The translations under genes were made by a program, and so were the position numbers. From Microbacterium timonense (lineage in GTDB: Bacteria > Actinomycetota > Actinomycetes > Actinomycetales > Microbacteriaceae), in assembly GCF_900292075.1 (NCBI RefSeq), contig NZ_OLMV01000001.1, positions 1,108,977 to 1,172,976 of the forward strand: a stretch of 64,000 nucleotides of DNA. The letters run 5' to 3'. A model generated the notes under the pieces. It was not told the DNA's origin, searched no databases, and worked only from the letters and a program-made list of their open reading frames with translations. Shown in pieces: positions 28,665-38,500 of this stretch. The stretch's first letter is position 1, and every line of letters starts with the position of its first letter.

Positions 28665-29977
28665 CGACCAACGCGCAGGAGTTCGCCCGCGCCCGCGGCG
28701 CGATGCCGGGCGGCGTCAACTCGCCCGTCCGCGCGTTCGGATCGGTGCACGAGACGCCGCGCTTCTTCGTCGCTGCGTCGGGACCGTACGTCACCGACGT
28801 CGAGGGGCGCGAGTACGTCGACCTCGTCGGGTCGTGGGGTCCGGCCATCCTCGGGCACGCGCATCCCGCCGTCGTGAAGGCGGTTCAGGATGCCGCGGCG
28901 CACGGTCTCGGCTTCGGTGCCAGCACGCCCGGTGAGACGGAGCTGGCAGAGCTCATCGCCGCGCGCGTCACCCGCGACGGCGTGGCGAACCCGGTCGAGC
29001 GCGTACGACTCGTGTCCACCGGCACCGAGGCCACGATGACGGCGATCCGCCTCGCACGCGGCGCGACCGGACGCGATCTCGTGGTGAAGTTCGCCGGCCA
29101 CTACCACGGCCATTCCGACGGCCTGTTGGCCGAGGCCGGCTCCGGCGTCGCGACCCTCGCGATGCCGGGCTCCGCCGGGGTCCCGGCGCCGATCGCTGCG
29201 CAGACGCTGGTCATCCCCTACAACGACGTCGATGCCGTGCGTGAGGTCTTCGCCGCGCGCGGTGACGACATCGCCGCGGTGATCGTCGAGGCCGCCCCCG
29301 CCAACATGGGGATCGTGCCGCCGTCGCACGGCTTCAACGCCGCTCTGGCCGACATCGCGCACGCACACGGCGCGCTGCTCATCCTCGATGAGGTGCTGAC
29401 CGGTTTCCGCGTGGGACCGGCCGGCTGGTACGGCATCGATCCGGTGCCGTTCGCCCCCGACCTCATCACGTTCGGCAAGGTCGTCGGCGGCGGGCTGCCG
29501 CTGGCGGCGCTCGGTGGTCCCGCAGCCCTGATGGAGCTGCTCGCACCGCTCGGGCCGGTGTACCAGGCGGGCACGCTGAGCGGCAATCCGCTCGCCGTGG
29601 CCGCCGGTCGCACGACGCTCGACCACTTGGATGCCGCCGCCTACGCCCGTATCGACGCCGCCGCGTCGACGATCGCGGATGCCGCGGCATCCGCTCTCTC
29701 CGAAGCCGGCGTCACGCACGTCGTGCAGCGCTCGGGCAACCTGTTCTCCGTCCAGTTCGCCGCCGAACCGCCGGTCGACTACGACACGGTGCGGGCACAG
29801 GAGTCGTTCCGCTACCCGCCGTTCTTCCGCGCGATGCTGGAGCAGGGGGTGTCGCTGCCGCCGTCGGTGTTCGAAGCCTGGTTCGTCTCGGCCGCCCACG
29901 ACGACGCGGCGGTCGCTCGAATCGTCGAGGCCCTCCCGGCGGCGGCTCGCGCGGCCGCCCAGGCGACGGCCGCCTGA
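28661..29977 (+). CDS. hemL: Glutamate-1-semialdehyde 2,1-aminomutase
   Basis: A PLP-dependent class III aminotransferase-fold enzyme converting glutamate-1-semialdehyde to 5-aminolevulinate. It is 438 aa. It begins [14 protein letters not shown], has the [16 protein letters not shown] phosphate-binding motif, [11 protein letters not shown] with the cofactor Asp, and the PLP lysine at about residue 273 in [12 protein letters not shown]. It is coupled to hemB through an ATGA overlap and is the last haem gene in the operon. With hemA on the opposite strand, the cluster supplies the whole C5 route to aminolevulinate. Confidence 0.97.
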   Translation: MTTNAQEFARARGAMPGGVNSPVRAFGSVHETPRFFVAASGPYVTDVEGREYVDLVGSWGPAILGHAHPAVVKAVQDAAAHGLGFGASTPGETELAELIAARVTRDGVANPVERVRLVSTGTEATMTAIRLARGATGRDLVVKFAGHYHGHSDGLLAEAGSGVATLAMPGSAGVPAPIAAQTLVIPYNDVDAVREVFAARGDDIAAVIVEAAPANMGIVPPSHGFNAALADIAHAHGALLILDEVLTGFRVGPAGWYGIDPVPFAPDLITFGKVVGGGLPLAALGGPAALMELLAPLGPVYQAGTLSGNPLAVAAGRTTLDHLDAAAYARIDAAASTIADAAASALSEAGVTHVVQRSGNLFSVQFAAEPPVDYDTVRAQESFRYPPFFRAMLEQGVSLPPSVFEAWFVSAAHDDAAVARIVEALPAAARAAAQATAA

Positions 29978-29982
29978 CGATC

Positions 29983-30909
29983 ATGACCACGCTCGTCGCC
30001 GTCCACGGTGACATCACCGCCCAGGCCACCGACGTGATCGTCAACGCCGCCAACAATGCGATGCGCGGCGGCGGCGGGGTCGACGGGGCGATCCACCGGG
30101 CCGGCGGCCCGGCGATCCTGCGGGACTGCATCGCACGGTTCCCGCATGGGCTCGCCACGGGCGATGCCGGCTGGACCACCGCCGGCGCACTGCCGGCGAA
30201 GTGGGTCGTGCACACGGTCGGTCCGAACTACGGTGCCGGCCAACGAGACAGGCGACTCCTCGAGTCCTGCTACCGGCGGTCCCTCGAGGTCGCCGATGAA
30301 CTGGGTGCACGCAGCGTCGCATTCCCGCTCATCAGCGCCGGCGTCTACGCCTGGCCGCGACGCGAGGCCATCGCCACGGCGATCGACACCATCGCGCTCA
30401 CGCCGACGTCGGCCGAAGAGGTTCGCCTCGTGGCGTTCGACGAAGGGGCGCACCGCGAGATCTCCTCGGCCCTCGTCATGACCACGTCCGTGCGCATCCT
30501 GCAGGGCGTGCGAGAGCTGCACCGCCGGGGCTACCACGGGATCCGCGTGCGGCCGGGAATCGCACCGTCCGGGATGTACTGGCGGGCGGTCCTGTCCGAC
30601 GTCGACCACCCCGACACCACGATCCAGTACACCTCCGGCGCCGAGACGGAGTTCGCCGGCGGTGTGGTGGACGCGATGACACCGCCAGCAGCCGTGGCCG
30701 ACCTCATCCTGCGGGCCCTTCCGTCGGCAGAGGCGGCGTCCGGCGACCCCGCGTACGCCGACTGGTTCGCGGGACTGGTGGCGCTCGTCGAACCCGAGCA
30801 CGCCCTTCCGGTGTCGTTCGCCGAGTACTTCGACGACAGCGATGGTTGGGAGATCGGCTGGGGCAGCGGTGTACGTTACCCGGCGCCTCCCGGCGGCTCC
30901 GGCCACTGA
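29983..30909 (+). CDS. Macro-domain ADP-ribose hydrolase fused to an unknown C-terminal domain
   Basis: A 308-aa protein. Residues 1-165 form a macro domain of the MacroD/YmdB type: VDVIVNAANNAMRGGGGVDGAIHRAGG (given here in short: VNAANN at about 20-25, GGGGVDGAIH at about 31-40) and LISAGVYAWP with the Gly-Val-Tyr loop. Such domains remove O-acetyl-ADP-ribose or mono-ADP-ribose from proteins. Residues about 166-308 (VRILQGVRELHRRGYHG, PSGMYWRAVLSD, DWFAGLVALVEPEH) form a separate unrecognised domain. It starts 5 bp after hemL and ends at a strong hairpin, so it may be read with the haem operon. The joint function is unknown. Confidence 0.86.
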   Translation: MTTLVAVHGDITAQATDVIVNAANNAMRGGGGVDGAIHRAGGPAILRDCIARFPHGLATGDAGWTTAGALPAKWVVHTVGPNYGAGQRDRRLLESCYRRSLEVADELGARSVAFPLISAGVYAWPRREAIATAIDTIALTPTSAEEVRLVAFDEGAHREISSALVMTTSVRILQGVRELHRRGYHGIRVRPGIAPSGMYWRAVLSDVDHPDTTIQYTSGAETEFAGGVVDAMTPPAAVADLILRALPSAEAASGDPAYADWFAGLVALVEPEHALPVSFAEYFDDSDGWEIGWGSGVRYPAPPGGSGH

Positions 30910-30937
30910 CTAAGGCACGTGGCGGCGGAAATCACGA

Positions 30938-30972
30938 AGCCCCCGGAGAAGCTGCTGCTTCGGCCGGGGGCT
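30938..30972. terminator. Strong bidirectional hairpin terminator
   Basis: AGCCCCCGG (30938-30946) pairs with CCGGGGGCT (30964-30972); an inner GAAGC / GCTTC stem closes a 4-nt loop. It separates the haem operon from the convergent tRNA-Ala gene and probably ends both transcripts, although the U tracts are short. Confidence 0.8.
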
Positions 30973-30981
30973 GTCGTTTCG

Positions 30982-31054
30982 TGGACCTGAGGGGATTCGA
31001 ACCCCTGACCTCTTCATTGCGAACGAAGCGCGCTACCAACTGCGCCACAGGCCC
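30982..31054 (-). tRNA. tRNA-Ala (anticodon CGC)
   Basis: The minus strand folds as a full cloverleaf of 73 nt: acceptor GGGCCTG / CAGGTCC, D stem GCGC, anticodon stem CTTCG with loop TTCGCAA, and T arm AGGGG-TTCGAAT-CCCCT. The anticodon CGC reads GCG alanine codons. The CCA end is not encoded. No integration scar is visible next to it. Confidence 0.93.
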
Positions 31055-31119
31055 TTGAACCTCAGAAACACTATCACGGTTGGACGCACGCCTCCGAATC
31101 ACGAGAGGCGGCGACGGAC

Positions 31120-32145
31120 CTATTGACCGGCCGCGCGGCGGGTCAGAAGCTGGCGCACGTGGGCCTCGATCTCGGCGTCGTCGACGTAGCCCATCCGGGC
31201 GAACTCGGTGTCGGACGACGCCGCTCGCGCGGTGCGCGCGGTGTCGATCGAAGGCGGCTGCTCCGCGGCGGTGCGACTCAGCATCGCCTCCTCGACCGCG
31301 GCCTGACGGAGCGCCTCGCGTGCGGCCTCGGCGTCCAGCACCGCGGCAGCGCGCGAGCCCGCCGACGCCGTGAGCGGGCGGGGAAGCTCGCGCGGCTCCC
31401 ATGCCCGCGACGCGGACTCCAGGGCGACGTCCTGGACGACGGCGACAGCTCGCGGCGCGGCATCTGTCACCCGCGCTTCGGCGCGAGCAGCGACGCGCGA
31501 CATCCGGTGCAGCACGATGAGGGATGCCCCGACCATGCCGGCGCCTGCCCACAGCAGCGTCTGCGCACCGACCGTCACCGTCTCGAACACGCCCCAGCCA
31601 CCGACACCCAGCCCAGCGAGCCCCACCACCGTGGCGAACAGCCGCAAACGGCGACGCGCGCGGGCCCGGCGAAGCGCCGGAAGGGCCCGCGCGGCCGCCA
31701 GTTCGGCGCGGGCTGCCGCCTCCGTAGCGGCACGCTCCGCGCGAGCACGCTCCACTTCGGCACGCGCAGCGGCCTCCGCGGCCACGCGCTCGGCACGCGC
31801 ACGCTCACGATCCACGCGCGCGGCCGCCTCAGCGGCCTCCCGCTCGATGCGGGCGCGCTCCAGATCCACCCGAGCCTGCTCCAGCGCCGCCTGCTCACGT
31901 TCGGCGAGGGCGCGCTTGGCCAGGCGCTGCTGCGCGGCGGCGGTGCGGGCGTTCAGCTCGAGGCGCACCTCCTCGGGCGTCTCACTGGTCTCGGCGAGCA
32001 CCCGCAGAGCTTGATTCAGCCGGACGGCGTTGCGCTCGGCGGCGTCGTACTGGCGCCTTCCGTACCAGGACGGCAGCAGGTACACGAGCCAGAGGGCGAC
32101 CGCCACGAGGACGATCACTCCCCCACCCCATACCTGCCCACCCAT
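31120..32145 (-). CDS. Membrane protein with long Ala/Arg/Glu coiled coil
   Basis: A 341-aa protein not assigned to a named family. Residues about 8-26 form a first hydrophobic helix (VIVLVAVALWLVYLLPSW). A highly charged heptad-like segment with repeating ERARAER/AEAAARAE units follows (about 70-165), then two further membrane helices (about 180-225) and a C-terminal soluble tail. Paralogues with a single leading helix and cytoplasmic coiled coil are often labelled large exoprotein in Microbacteriaceae, without evidence of secretion. ATG 32145 is preceded by TACCGT and 7 nt, so it is probably leaderless. The repetitive coiled coil also causes long spurious open frames on the other strand. 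Confidence 0.82.
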   Translation of the reverse strand: MGGQVWGGGVIVLVAVALWLVYLLPSWYGRRQYDAAERNAVRLNQALRVLAETSETPEEVRLELNARTAAAQQRLAKRALAEREQAALEQARVDLERARIEREAAEAAARVDRERARAERVAAEAAARAEVERARAERAATEAAARAELAAARALPALRRARARRRLRLFATVVGLAGLGVGGWGVFETVTVGAQTLLWAGAGMVGASLIVLHRMSRVAARAEARVTDAAPRAVAVVQDVALESASRAWEPRELPRPLTASAGSRAAAVLDAEAAREALRQAAVEEAMLSRTAAEQPPSIDTARTARAASSDTEFARMGYVDDAEIEAHVRQLLTRRAAGQ

Positions 32146-32284
32146 GCAGACCACGGTAAGGGACGCGGTGCCGCCGTCCCCGGCACCCGGGTGGCGTGTC
32201 ACGCAAGCTTGTCGGCGCGCGGACCGGATCGGCGGGCGGGCGGCACCTGGCGGCACGGCGCGCGCCACCTCGTGTCGCGACCGG

Positions 32285-32914
32285 CTACGCGTGCAGGCGG
32301 TCGGCGGGCGGGACGGTCGCCGCGTCCTGCGGGGCGCGGCCCGAGACCCACCGCTGCAGGACGCCCTCGGGGACGTCCTCGCGCACGAGGGCGAACGCGT
32401 AGTGGTCGCGCCAGTCGCCGTCGATGTGGATGTACCGGCGCCGCAGCCCCTCGTACCGGAAGCCCAGCTTCTCGACCACGCGCAGGCTCGCCCGGTTCTC
32501 CGGACGGATGCAGATCTCCATGCGGTGCAGGCGCAGCTCGGTGAAGCAGATGTCGGTCGCGAGCGCCACCGAGGTCGGGGTGATGTTGCGCCCGGCGAAC
32601 CGCTCGCTCACCCAGTAGCCGATCGTCGCCGACGCCAGCGACCCGCGCGCGATGCCCCAGACGTTCAGCTGGCCGGCGATCTCGCCCGCCGACTCCATCA
32701 CGAAGGGCACACCGGCGCCGTCGCGGTACTGCTGCAGCAGACGCCGCACGCCCACGCGCATGTCGAACGACACCGGCCCGTCGGGGCTGGTCGCCTCCCA
32801 CGGACGCAACCAGGAGCGGTTGGACAGCAGCTCGTTCTGCAGCACGCGCGCGTCGCGCTGCCGCACGAGCCGGATGGAGACCGATCCGTGGCTGCGGGGA
32901 GCCGTCAGATCCAC
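32285..32914 (-). CDS. GNAT N-acetyltransferase, RimJ/RimL type
   Basis: A 209-aa acetyl-CoA-dependent acetyltransferase. It has IRLVRQRDARVLQNELLSNR at the N-terminus, SATIGYWVSERFAGRNIT (acetyl-CoA-binding region A, about 90-107) and RPENRASLRVVEKLGFRYEG (about 138-157), the classic RimJ/L signature. It may acetylate the N-terminus of a ribosomal or other protein. It lies 23 bp upstream-side of galU on the same strand and is probably read with it. The exact substrate cannot be inferred. Confidence 0.9.
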   Translation of the reverse strand: MDLTAPRSHGSVSIRLVRQRDARVLQNELLSNRSWLRPWEATSPDGPVSFDMRVGVRRLLQQYRDGAGVPFVMESAGEIAGQLNVWGIARGSLASATIGYWVSERFAGRNITPTSVALATDICFTELRLHRMEICIRPENRASLRVVEKLGFRYEGLRRRYIHIDGDWRDHYAFALVREDVPEGVLQRWVSGRAPQDAATVPPADRLHA

Positions 32915-32937
32915 ATGACTCCCTCGAACGGGCGGCG

Positions 32938-33825
<888 letters not shown>

Positions 33826-33908
33826 TCCCCGAGTCTAGACGGACGGGTGCGCACGCCCGGATTTGGCGCGCGACCGGGTGAGGAGCAGCGCGCCGTAGAA
33901 TCGAGGGC

Positions 33909-34505
33909 ATGTCCGACGCGATCGCCGATGCGAAGCGCGCGCTGCGCGCCGACCTGCGTGAGCGCCGCCAGATGCTCTCGCCGCAGGCGCGCGAATCCGC
34001 CGAGGCCGGCATCCACGCGCAGCTCGACGCCCTCGTCGCCGAGCACGGCGCACGCTCGATCTCCTGCTTCCTGTCGACCACCGCCGAGCCGGGCACGCGT
34101 TCCTTCGTCGCGGATGCCGTGGCACGCGGCATCCGCGTGCTCCTTCCTGTCACGCGAGCCGACGGCCTGCTGGACTGGGCGGTCGCCACCGCCGACGGCG
34201 ACATCGCCGAGGGGATGTACGGACTCCCCGAGCCGGTGGGCGAGCTGCTCGGGCCGATCGCCGTCAACGACGTCGACCTGCTCGTGATCCCGGCCGCCGC
34301 CGTCGATCGCGCCGGCATGCGCCTGGGGTGGGGGCGCGGGTTCTTCGACAAGACGCTCGGCTCGATGGAACGCTGCCCGCCCGTCTACGCCGTCGTCTAC
34401 GATTCCGAAGTCGTCGACGAGCTGCCCAGCGACGTCCACGATCAGCGCGTCACGGGCGTCGTCACGCCCACCCGCACCATCACCCTGGCGCCCACCGGGC
34501 GCTGA
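33909..34505 (+). CDS. 5-formyltetrahydrofolate cyclo-ligase
   Basis: Converts 5-formyl-THF to 5,10-methenyl-THF using ATP, recycling a stable folate store. It is 198 aa, the usual length. Features are the N-terminal KRALRADLRERRQML basic helix, DLLVIPAAAVDRAGMRLGWG and the ATP-site GRGFFDKTL at about 140-148. ATG 33909 is preceded by TAGAAT and 7 nt without a ribosome site, again a leaderless arrangement. The FmdB-like gene begins 19 bp downstream, and mscL may be read from the same region. Confidence 0.93.
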   Translation: MSDAIADAKRALRADLRERRQMLSPQARESAEAGIHAQLDALVAEHGARSISCFLSTTAEPGTRSFVADAVARGIRVLLPVTRADGLLDWAVATADGDIAEGMYGLPEPVGELLGPIAVNDVDLLVIPAAAVDRAGMRLGWGRGFFDKTLGSMERCPPVYAVVYDSEVVDELPSDVHDQRVTGVVTPTRTITLAPTGR

Positions 34506-34524
34506 CCCGATCCACCGAGGAGCC

Positions 34525-34824
34525 ATGCCCACCTACGCCTACGCCTGCAAGCAGTGCGGCCACCGTTTCGACGCCGTGCAGTCCTTCGCCGACCCGGCCC
34601 TCACCGAATGCCCGGAGTGCGGCGGTCCCCTCCGCAAGGAGTACGGCTCGATCGGCGTGACCTTCAACGGCTCCGGCTTCTACCGCACCGACTCACGCGC
34701 GGGCTCCGCGACGGGCGCGGCAGCCAAGACCGGCGGGTCGGATGCCGCGGGTAGCGCGCCGTCGCCGAGTTCGACATCATCGAAGACCGAGGCGAAGACC
34801 TCACCCGCGCCGTCCGGAGCCTGA
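34525..34824 (+). CDS. FmdB-family zinc-ribbon protein
   Basis: A 99-aa small putative regulator. The first 45 residues hold a zinc ribbon with two CxxC pairs (CKQCGHRF and CPECGGPL); the remainder is a low-complexity Ser/Ala/Thr/Lys tail. The start ATG follows GAGGAG. Homologues lie next to folate cyclo-ligase or mscL genes in many Actinobacteria, as here, but their role is unproven. It probably binds one zinc ion. Confidence 0.88.
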   Translation: MPTYAYACKQCGHRFDAVQSFADPALTECPECGGPLRKEYGSIGVTFNGSGFYRTDSRAGSATGAAAKTGGSDAAGSAPSPSSTSSKTEAKTSPAPSGA

Positions 34825-34866
34825 TCGACCGGACCCCGACGCGGGATCACACCCAGGGGGTTTCAC

Positions 34867-35289
34867 GTGATCAAGGGCTTCAAAGAGTTCATCCTCCGCG
34901 GCAACGTCATCGACCTGGCTGTCGCGGTCGTCATCGGCGCGGCGTTCACCGCCGTGGTGAACTCGATCGTCACGAGCATCATCAACCCGCTCATCGAACT
35001 CGTCTGGAAGCCGGACGAGAACGGCAAGATCGGCTGGACAGTCAACGGTCTCTGGGGCCCGGTGACATTCCCCATCAGCGACCTCATCAACGCGGTCATC
35101 GCGTTCCTCGCCGTCGCCGTGGTCGTCTACTTCGTCTTCGTCTACCCGATGAACCGTCTCAAGGAGCGCGCCGCCGCGAAAGCCGGGATCACGCCCGCCG
35201 ACGAGGAGCCGAAGCTCCCCACCGAGCAGGAACTGCTCGTGCAGATCCGCGACCTCCTCGAGAAGCAGAGCGACAAGCCACGAGCCTGA
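34867..35289 (+). CDS. mscL: Large-conductance mechanosensitive channel
   Basis: A pentameric membrane pore that opens under membrane tension to release solutes on hypo-osmotic shock. It is 140 aa with a first helix starting MIKGFKEFILRGNVIDLAVAV (in short, FKEFILRGNVIDLAV at 5-19), gate-lining residues in VIGAAFTAVVNSIV and a second helix at about 80-100. A cytoplasmic helical bundle ends the protein (ELLVQIRDLLEKQ). The start is GTG at 34867 with AGGGGG upstream. Gene order FmdB-mscL is common in the group. Confidence 0.95.
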   Translation: MIKGFKEFILRGNVIDLAVAVVIGAAFTAVVNSIVTSIINPLIELVWKPDENGKIGWTVNGLWGPVTFPISDLINAVIAFLAVAVVVYFVFVYPMNRLKERAAAKAGITPADEEPKLPTEQELLVQIRDLLEKQSDKPRA

Positions 35290-35364
35290 TCCGCTGACGG
35301 TCGCCGGATGGGGCGCCGCCTCAACGCTCGCTTCGCTCGCATCGACCCCGGTCGCATCAATGCA

Positions 35365-35562
35365 TCAATAGTGCGGCGGGACGTCGCGGCGCAGGCGCTC
35401 GTCGTTCGGACCGGAGAGCTCGGATGCCGCCGTCGGCGCGGCGGCATCCGCATCCTCGTCATCGCCGGGCACCGGCTCGGCGGACGTGCCCGGCGCCGGC
35501 GTCAGCTTCGCCCGACGTGACCCGCGCACCCGTTCGATGCGCTGCCGGTCATTCGACGACAT
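35365..35562 (-). CDS. Small charged protein coupled to the helicase-like gene
   Basis: A 65-aa open frame overlapping the 3' end of the giant helicase-like gene by 14 bp. It starts MSSNDRQRIERVRGSRRAK and ends in a tail LRRDVPPHY. It is hydrophilic and rich in Arg, Asp and Ala, with no recognised domain. The overlap and codon pattern suggest translational coupling with the upstream gene. I recognise the arrangement as one that recurs in related actinomycetes, but from memory only. Confidence 0.6.
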   Translation of the reverse strand: MSSNDRQRIERVRGSRRAKLTPAPGTSAEPVPGDDEDADAAAPTAASELSGPNDERLRRDVPPHY

Positions 35563-38500
35563 CGAGCGGCTGGGTCTCGTTGTCGACCCGGGGGGCGTCG
35601 GGCGGCACGCCCAGCATCGTGGCGATGCGCTGGGCGACATCGGCGGGATCGCGGTAGAGGTCGAACGAGTGCACGCGCACGTAGTGCCATCCCAGGCGCC
35701 GGAGGATCTGCGGACGCAGCCGCAGCGATTCGCGCAGCGACTCGCCGATCGTCTCGGGGTCGCTTTCGACCACGACCGCCTTGCCGTCGTACTGCGCGAC
35801 CAGCGGCAGCAGTCCGCGGTAGTGCACGTCCACCGAGAGGCCGACGCGGCGCAGCTCGCGGGCGAGCGCCCTCGTGAGCGGGTCGGCGAGGTCTTCGAGC
35901 CGCGCCTCCCGCGAGCGTGCGGCGATGCCGCCGAGGATCGACATGAGCGTCGCCGCGCCGTACTCCAGTCGTCCGTCATCGAACGCCGACGGGCGGATCG
36001 ACGAGACGATGACCATCGAGCGACGCGCCCTCGTCATGCCGACCGTGAGCAGCCGTTCGCCGTCGGGCGACGAGAGATCGCCGAAGTCGCTGAGCACACG
36101 GCCGTGCTTGGTCAGGCCGAACCCGAGCGAGAAGATCACGCGGTCGCGGCTCTCGGCGACCGACTCCTCCAGGGTGAGCACCGCGAAGGGCTCGGCCGTG
36201 TCGCGCGAGACGAAGTCGGCGACGTCGGAGCGACCCGCGAACGCGGCCTCCACGGCCGTGCGCACGCGCTCCGCATGGCGGGCGCTGGCGGTCACCACCA
36301 TGAGCGACTCGCTCCCCCGGTTGACGGCGTGCTCCACGACGAGGGTCACCACGCGGGCGACCTCGGAGTCGGGGCTCTCGACCGCGCCGGTGACGGGGTC
36401 GGGCGTGCCGTGTCCGCCCTCCACGTAGTCCACCGTCAGGCTGCCGCGCCCGAGGTAGGAACCCGCCCACGGCAGCGAGACGAGCTCTCCGCCGTAGAAC
36501 GCGTCGTTGACGAGCGCGGCCAGGTCCTCGCCGCCGGCGCGATAGCTGCGGGTGAGCGTCTCGACCGGGAACAGCTCCGCGAGGCGCTCGAACACGCTGG
36601 TCGAGTCGAACGGCTGCTGGTCGTCCTCGTCGATCTCCGCCGCCGTGCTGTTGGCGGCGGCCGTCGAGGGCGCGCTTCCGGGCGGCGGGGCGCTTGCGGA
36701 TGCACCGGCGCCGGTCGGTCCGAACGCCGAACCTGCGGCCACGCGGAAGGGCGTCGGCTTCTGCGTGACGGGGTCGCCGAACGCGACCACCTGGCTCGCG
36801 CGTCGCAGCGCCGGAGCCGCTTCGGCAAGGCAGAGCGCCCCGGCATCCGCGAGCACCACCACGTCGAACCCGACCGCATCGGGGATGCGCGGCACCTCGT
36901 ACGGCGACGCGAGCCAGACGGGAGCCAGCGTGCGCGAAAGCACCGGCGCGACCGCCGCCAGTTCGGCAGGCGTGATGGCGCCGCGCTTGAGCGCCCGCTT
37001 CAACCCGTCCGCCTCCGCGGCATGGTCCACGATGCCGATGCGCCACTGCGTCGCGAGATGGGCCGCCAGCAGCGGACCGGATGCCGCGGCATGGGCCTCG
37101 TCGACGAGCCGGAAGTCGCGCTCCAGCCGGTCCACGACAGCCGTGTTCGCGCCCAGCACGGCGCGGTCGGTGCGCAGCAGCAGCTCGAGCGCGGACTGCC
37201 ACCACGCGTACTCGAGCTCGGCGGCGACCTGCTCCTCGGGCACGTGGCGCACCGAGAGCTCCAGCAGCAGAGGCTCCAGCCCCATGGCCGCAAGCTCCGT
37301 GCGCAGCGTCGCCCGCTCCTTGAGGTTGTCGAAGACGTCGGATTCGGCCGCCAGTCCCGCGAGCGTGCGGACGAGCTGCTTCACGGGGAGCGTTGCCAGC
37401 CGATCGGCCTCGCTGCGACCCAGCACGGCATCGAGCTCGGCGAGCTCGGCATCCACGCGCTGCCACGCGACCTGCACATCGCCCAGTCCGATGGGAATCT
37501 CGGGCGTGACACCGGGATCGACGTAGCGCTGCCACTCCGTGCGCTGCTGCTGGATGCGCACCAACGCCTCGTACATGTCGGGCACGTGCACACCCGGCCG
37601 CAGGTACTCGCGCGACAGCCGTCGCAGCCGCCGGCGGTTCGCGTTGGTCATATCCGGTGCGTCCCGGCGCGGCGCGTGGGCCTGGATCAGCTCGGCCAGC
37701 GGCCGCTCGAAGACCGTCAGGCTGAAGCGGTCGAGGGAGTCGCGGATGCCGCGCAGCAGGCGCAGGTAGGTGCCGAGCTCTGCGATCGTGCGGAACGGAC
37801 GCATGCGCGTCTGGGCGATCAGCTCGTAACCGCGCTCCAACAGCGTCGGCACGTCGCTGCGGTGCAGCTTGCCGGCGAGGGCGTGCGCGCCCCTGGCCTC
37901 TTCCACCGTCGAGAACGAGACCCCGTACCAGGGCGAGTCGTCCGGGCCGAAGCGGAACTCGCCCAGTCGCGCGGCCGTGGCGAGCTTGGCCGCGGCATCC
38001 TGTCGCCGGGTCGCGAGGCTCGCGAGCGCTTCGGCGTCGAAGCGGGCCTCGGTGACCGGCGCGACGCCCTTCTCAGCCAGCGCGGCGAGCTCCCGCAGGA
38101 TCTCGAGCACCGACACCCCGAACGCCGGATGCCGTGCCGTCACCGCGCTGCGGTAGTCGCGCAGCACGCCGCGCAGCCGCACCAGAGCGTCGTCGATGTC
38201 GGCGACCTTTGGGGCCTCCGCCTTCTCGTTGCGGCCGATCGCGCGGATGAGATCGCGTTGCAGGCGATCGGGAGAGACGGCCAGGCCCGGCAGCCCGATC
38301 CCGGCCAGCCGATGACGCACTCCGTCGAGGGTGGAGCGACGCGCGCTCACCACCAGCACCCGCTTGCCGTCGCGCACGAGCGCGCCGATCGCGTTGATGA
38401 CGGTCTGCGTGCCACCGGTGCCCGGCAGCGTGTGCACGACGAGCGACTGGCCGTCGGCGATCCGTGCCAGCACCTGCTCCTGCTCGGAGTCCGCGTCCAG

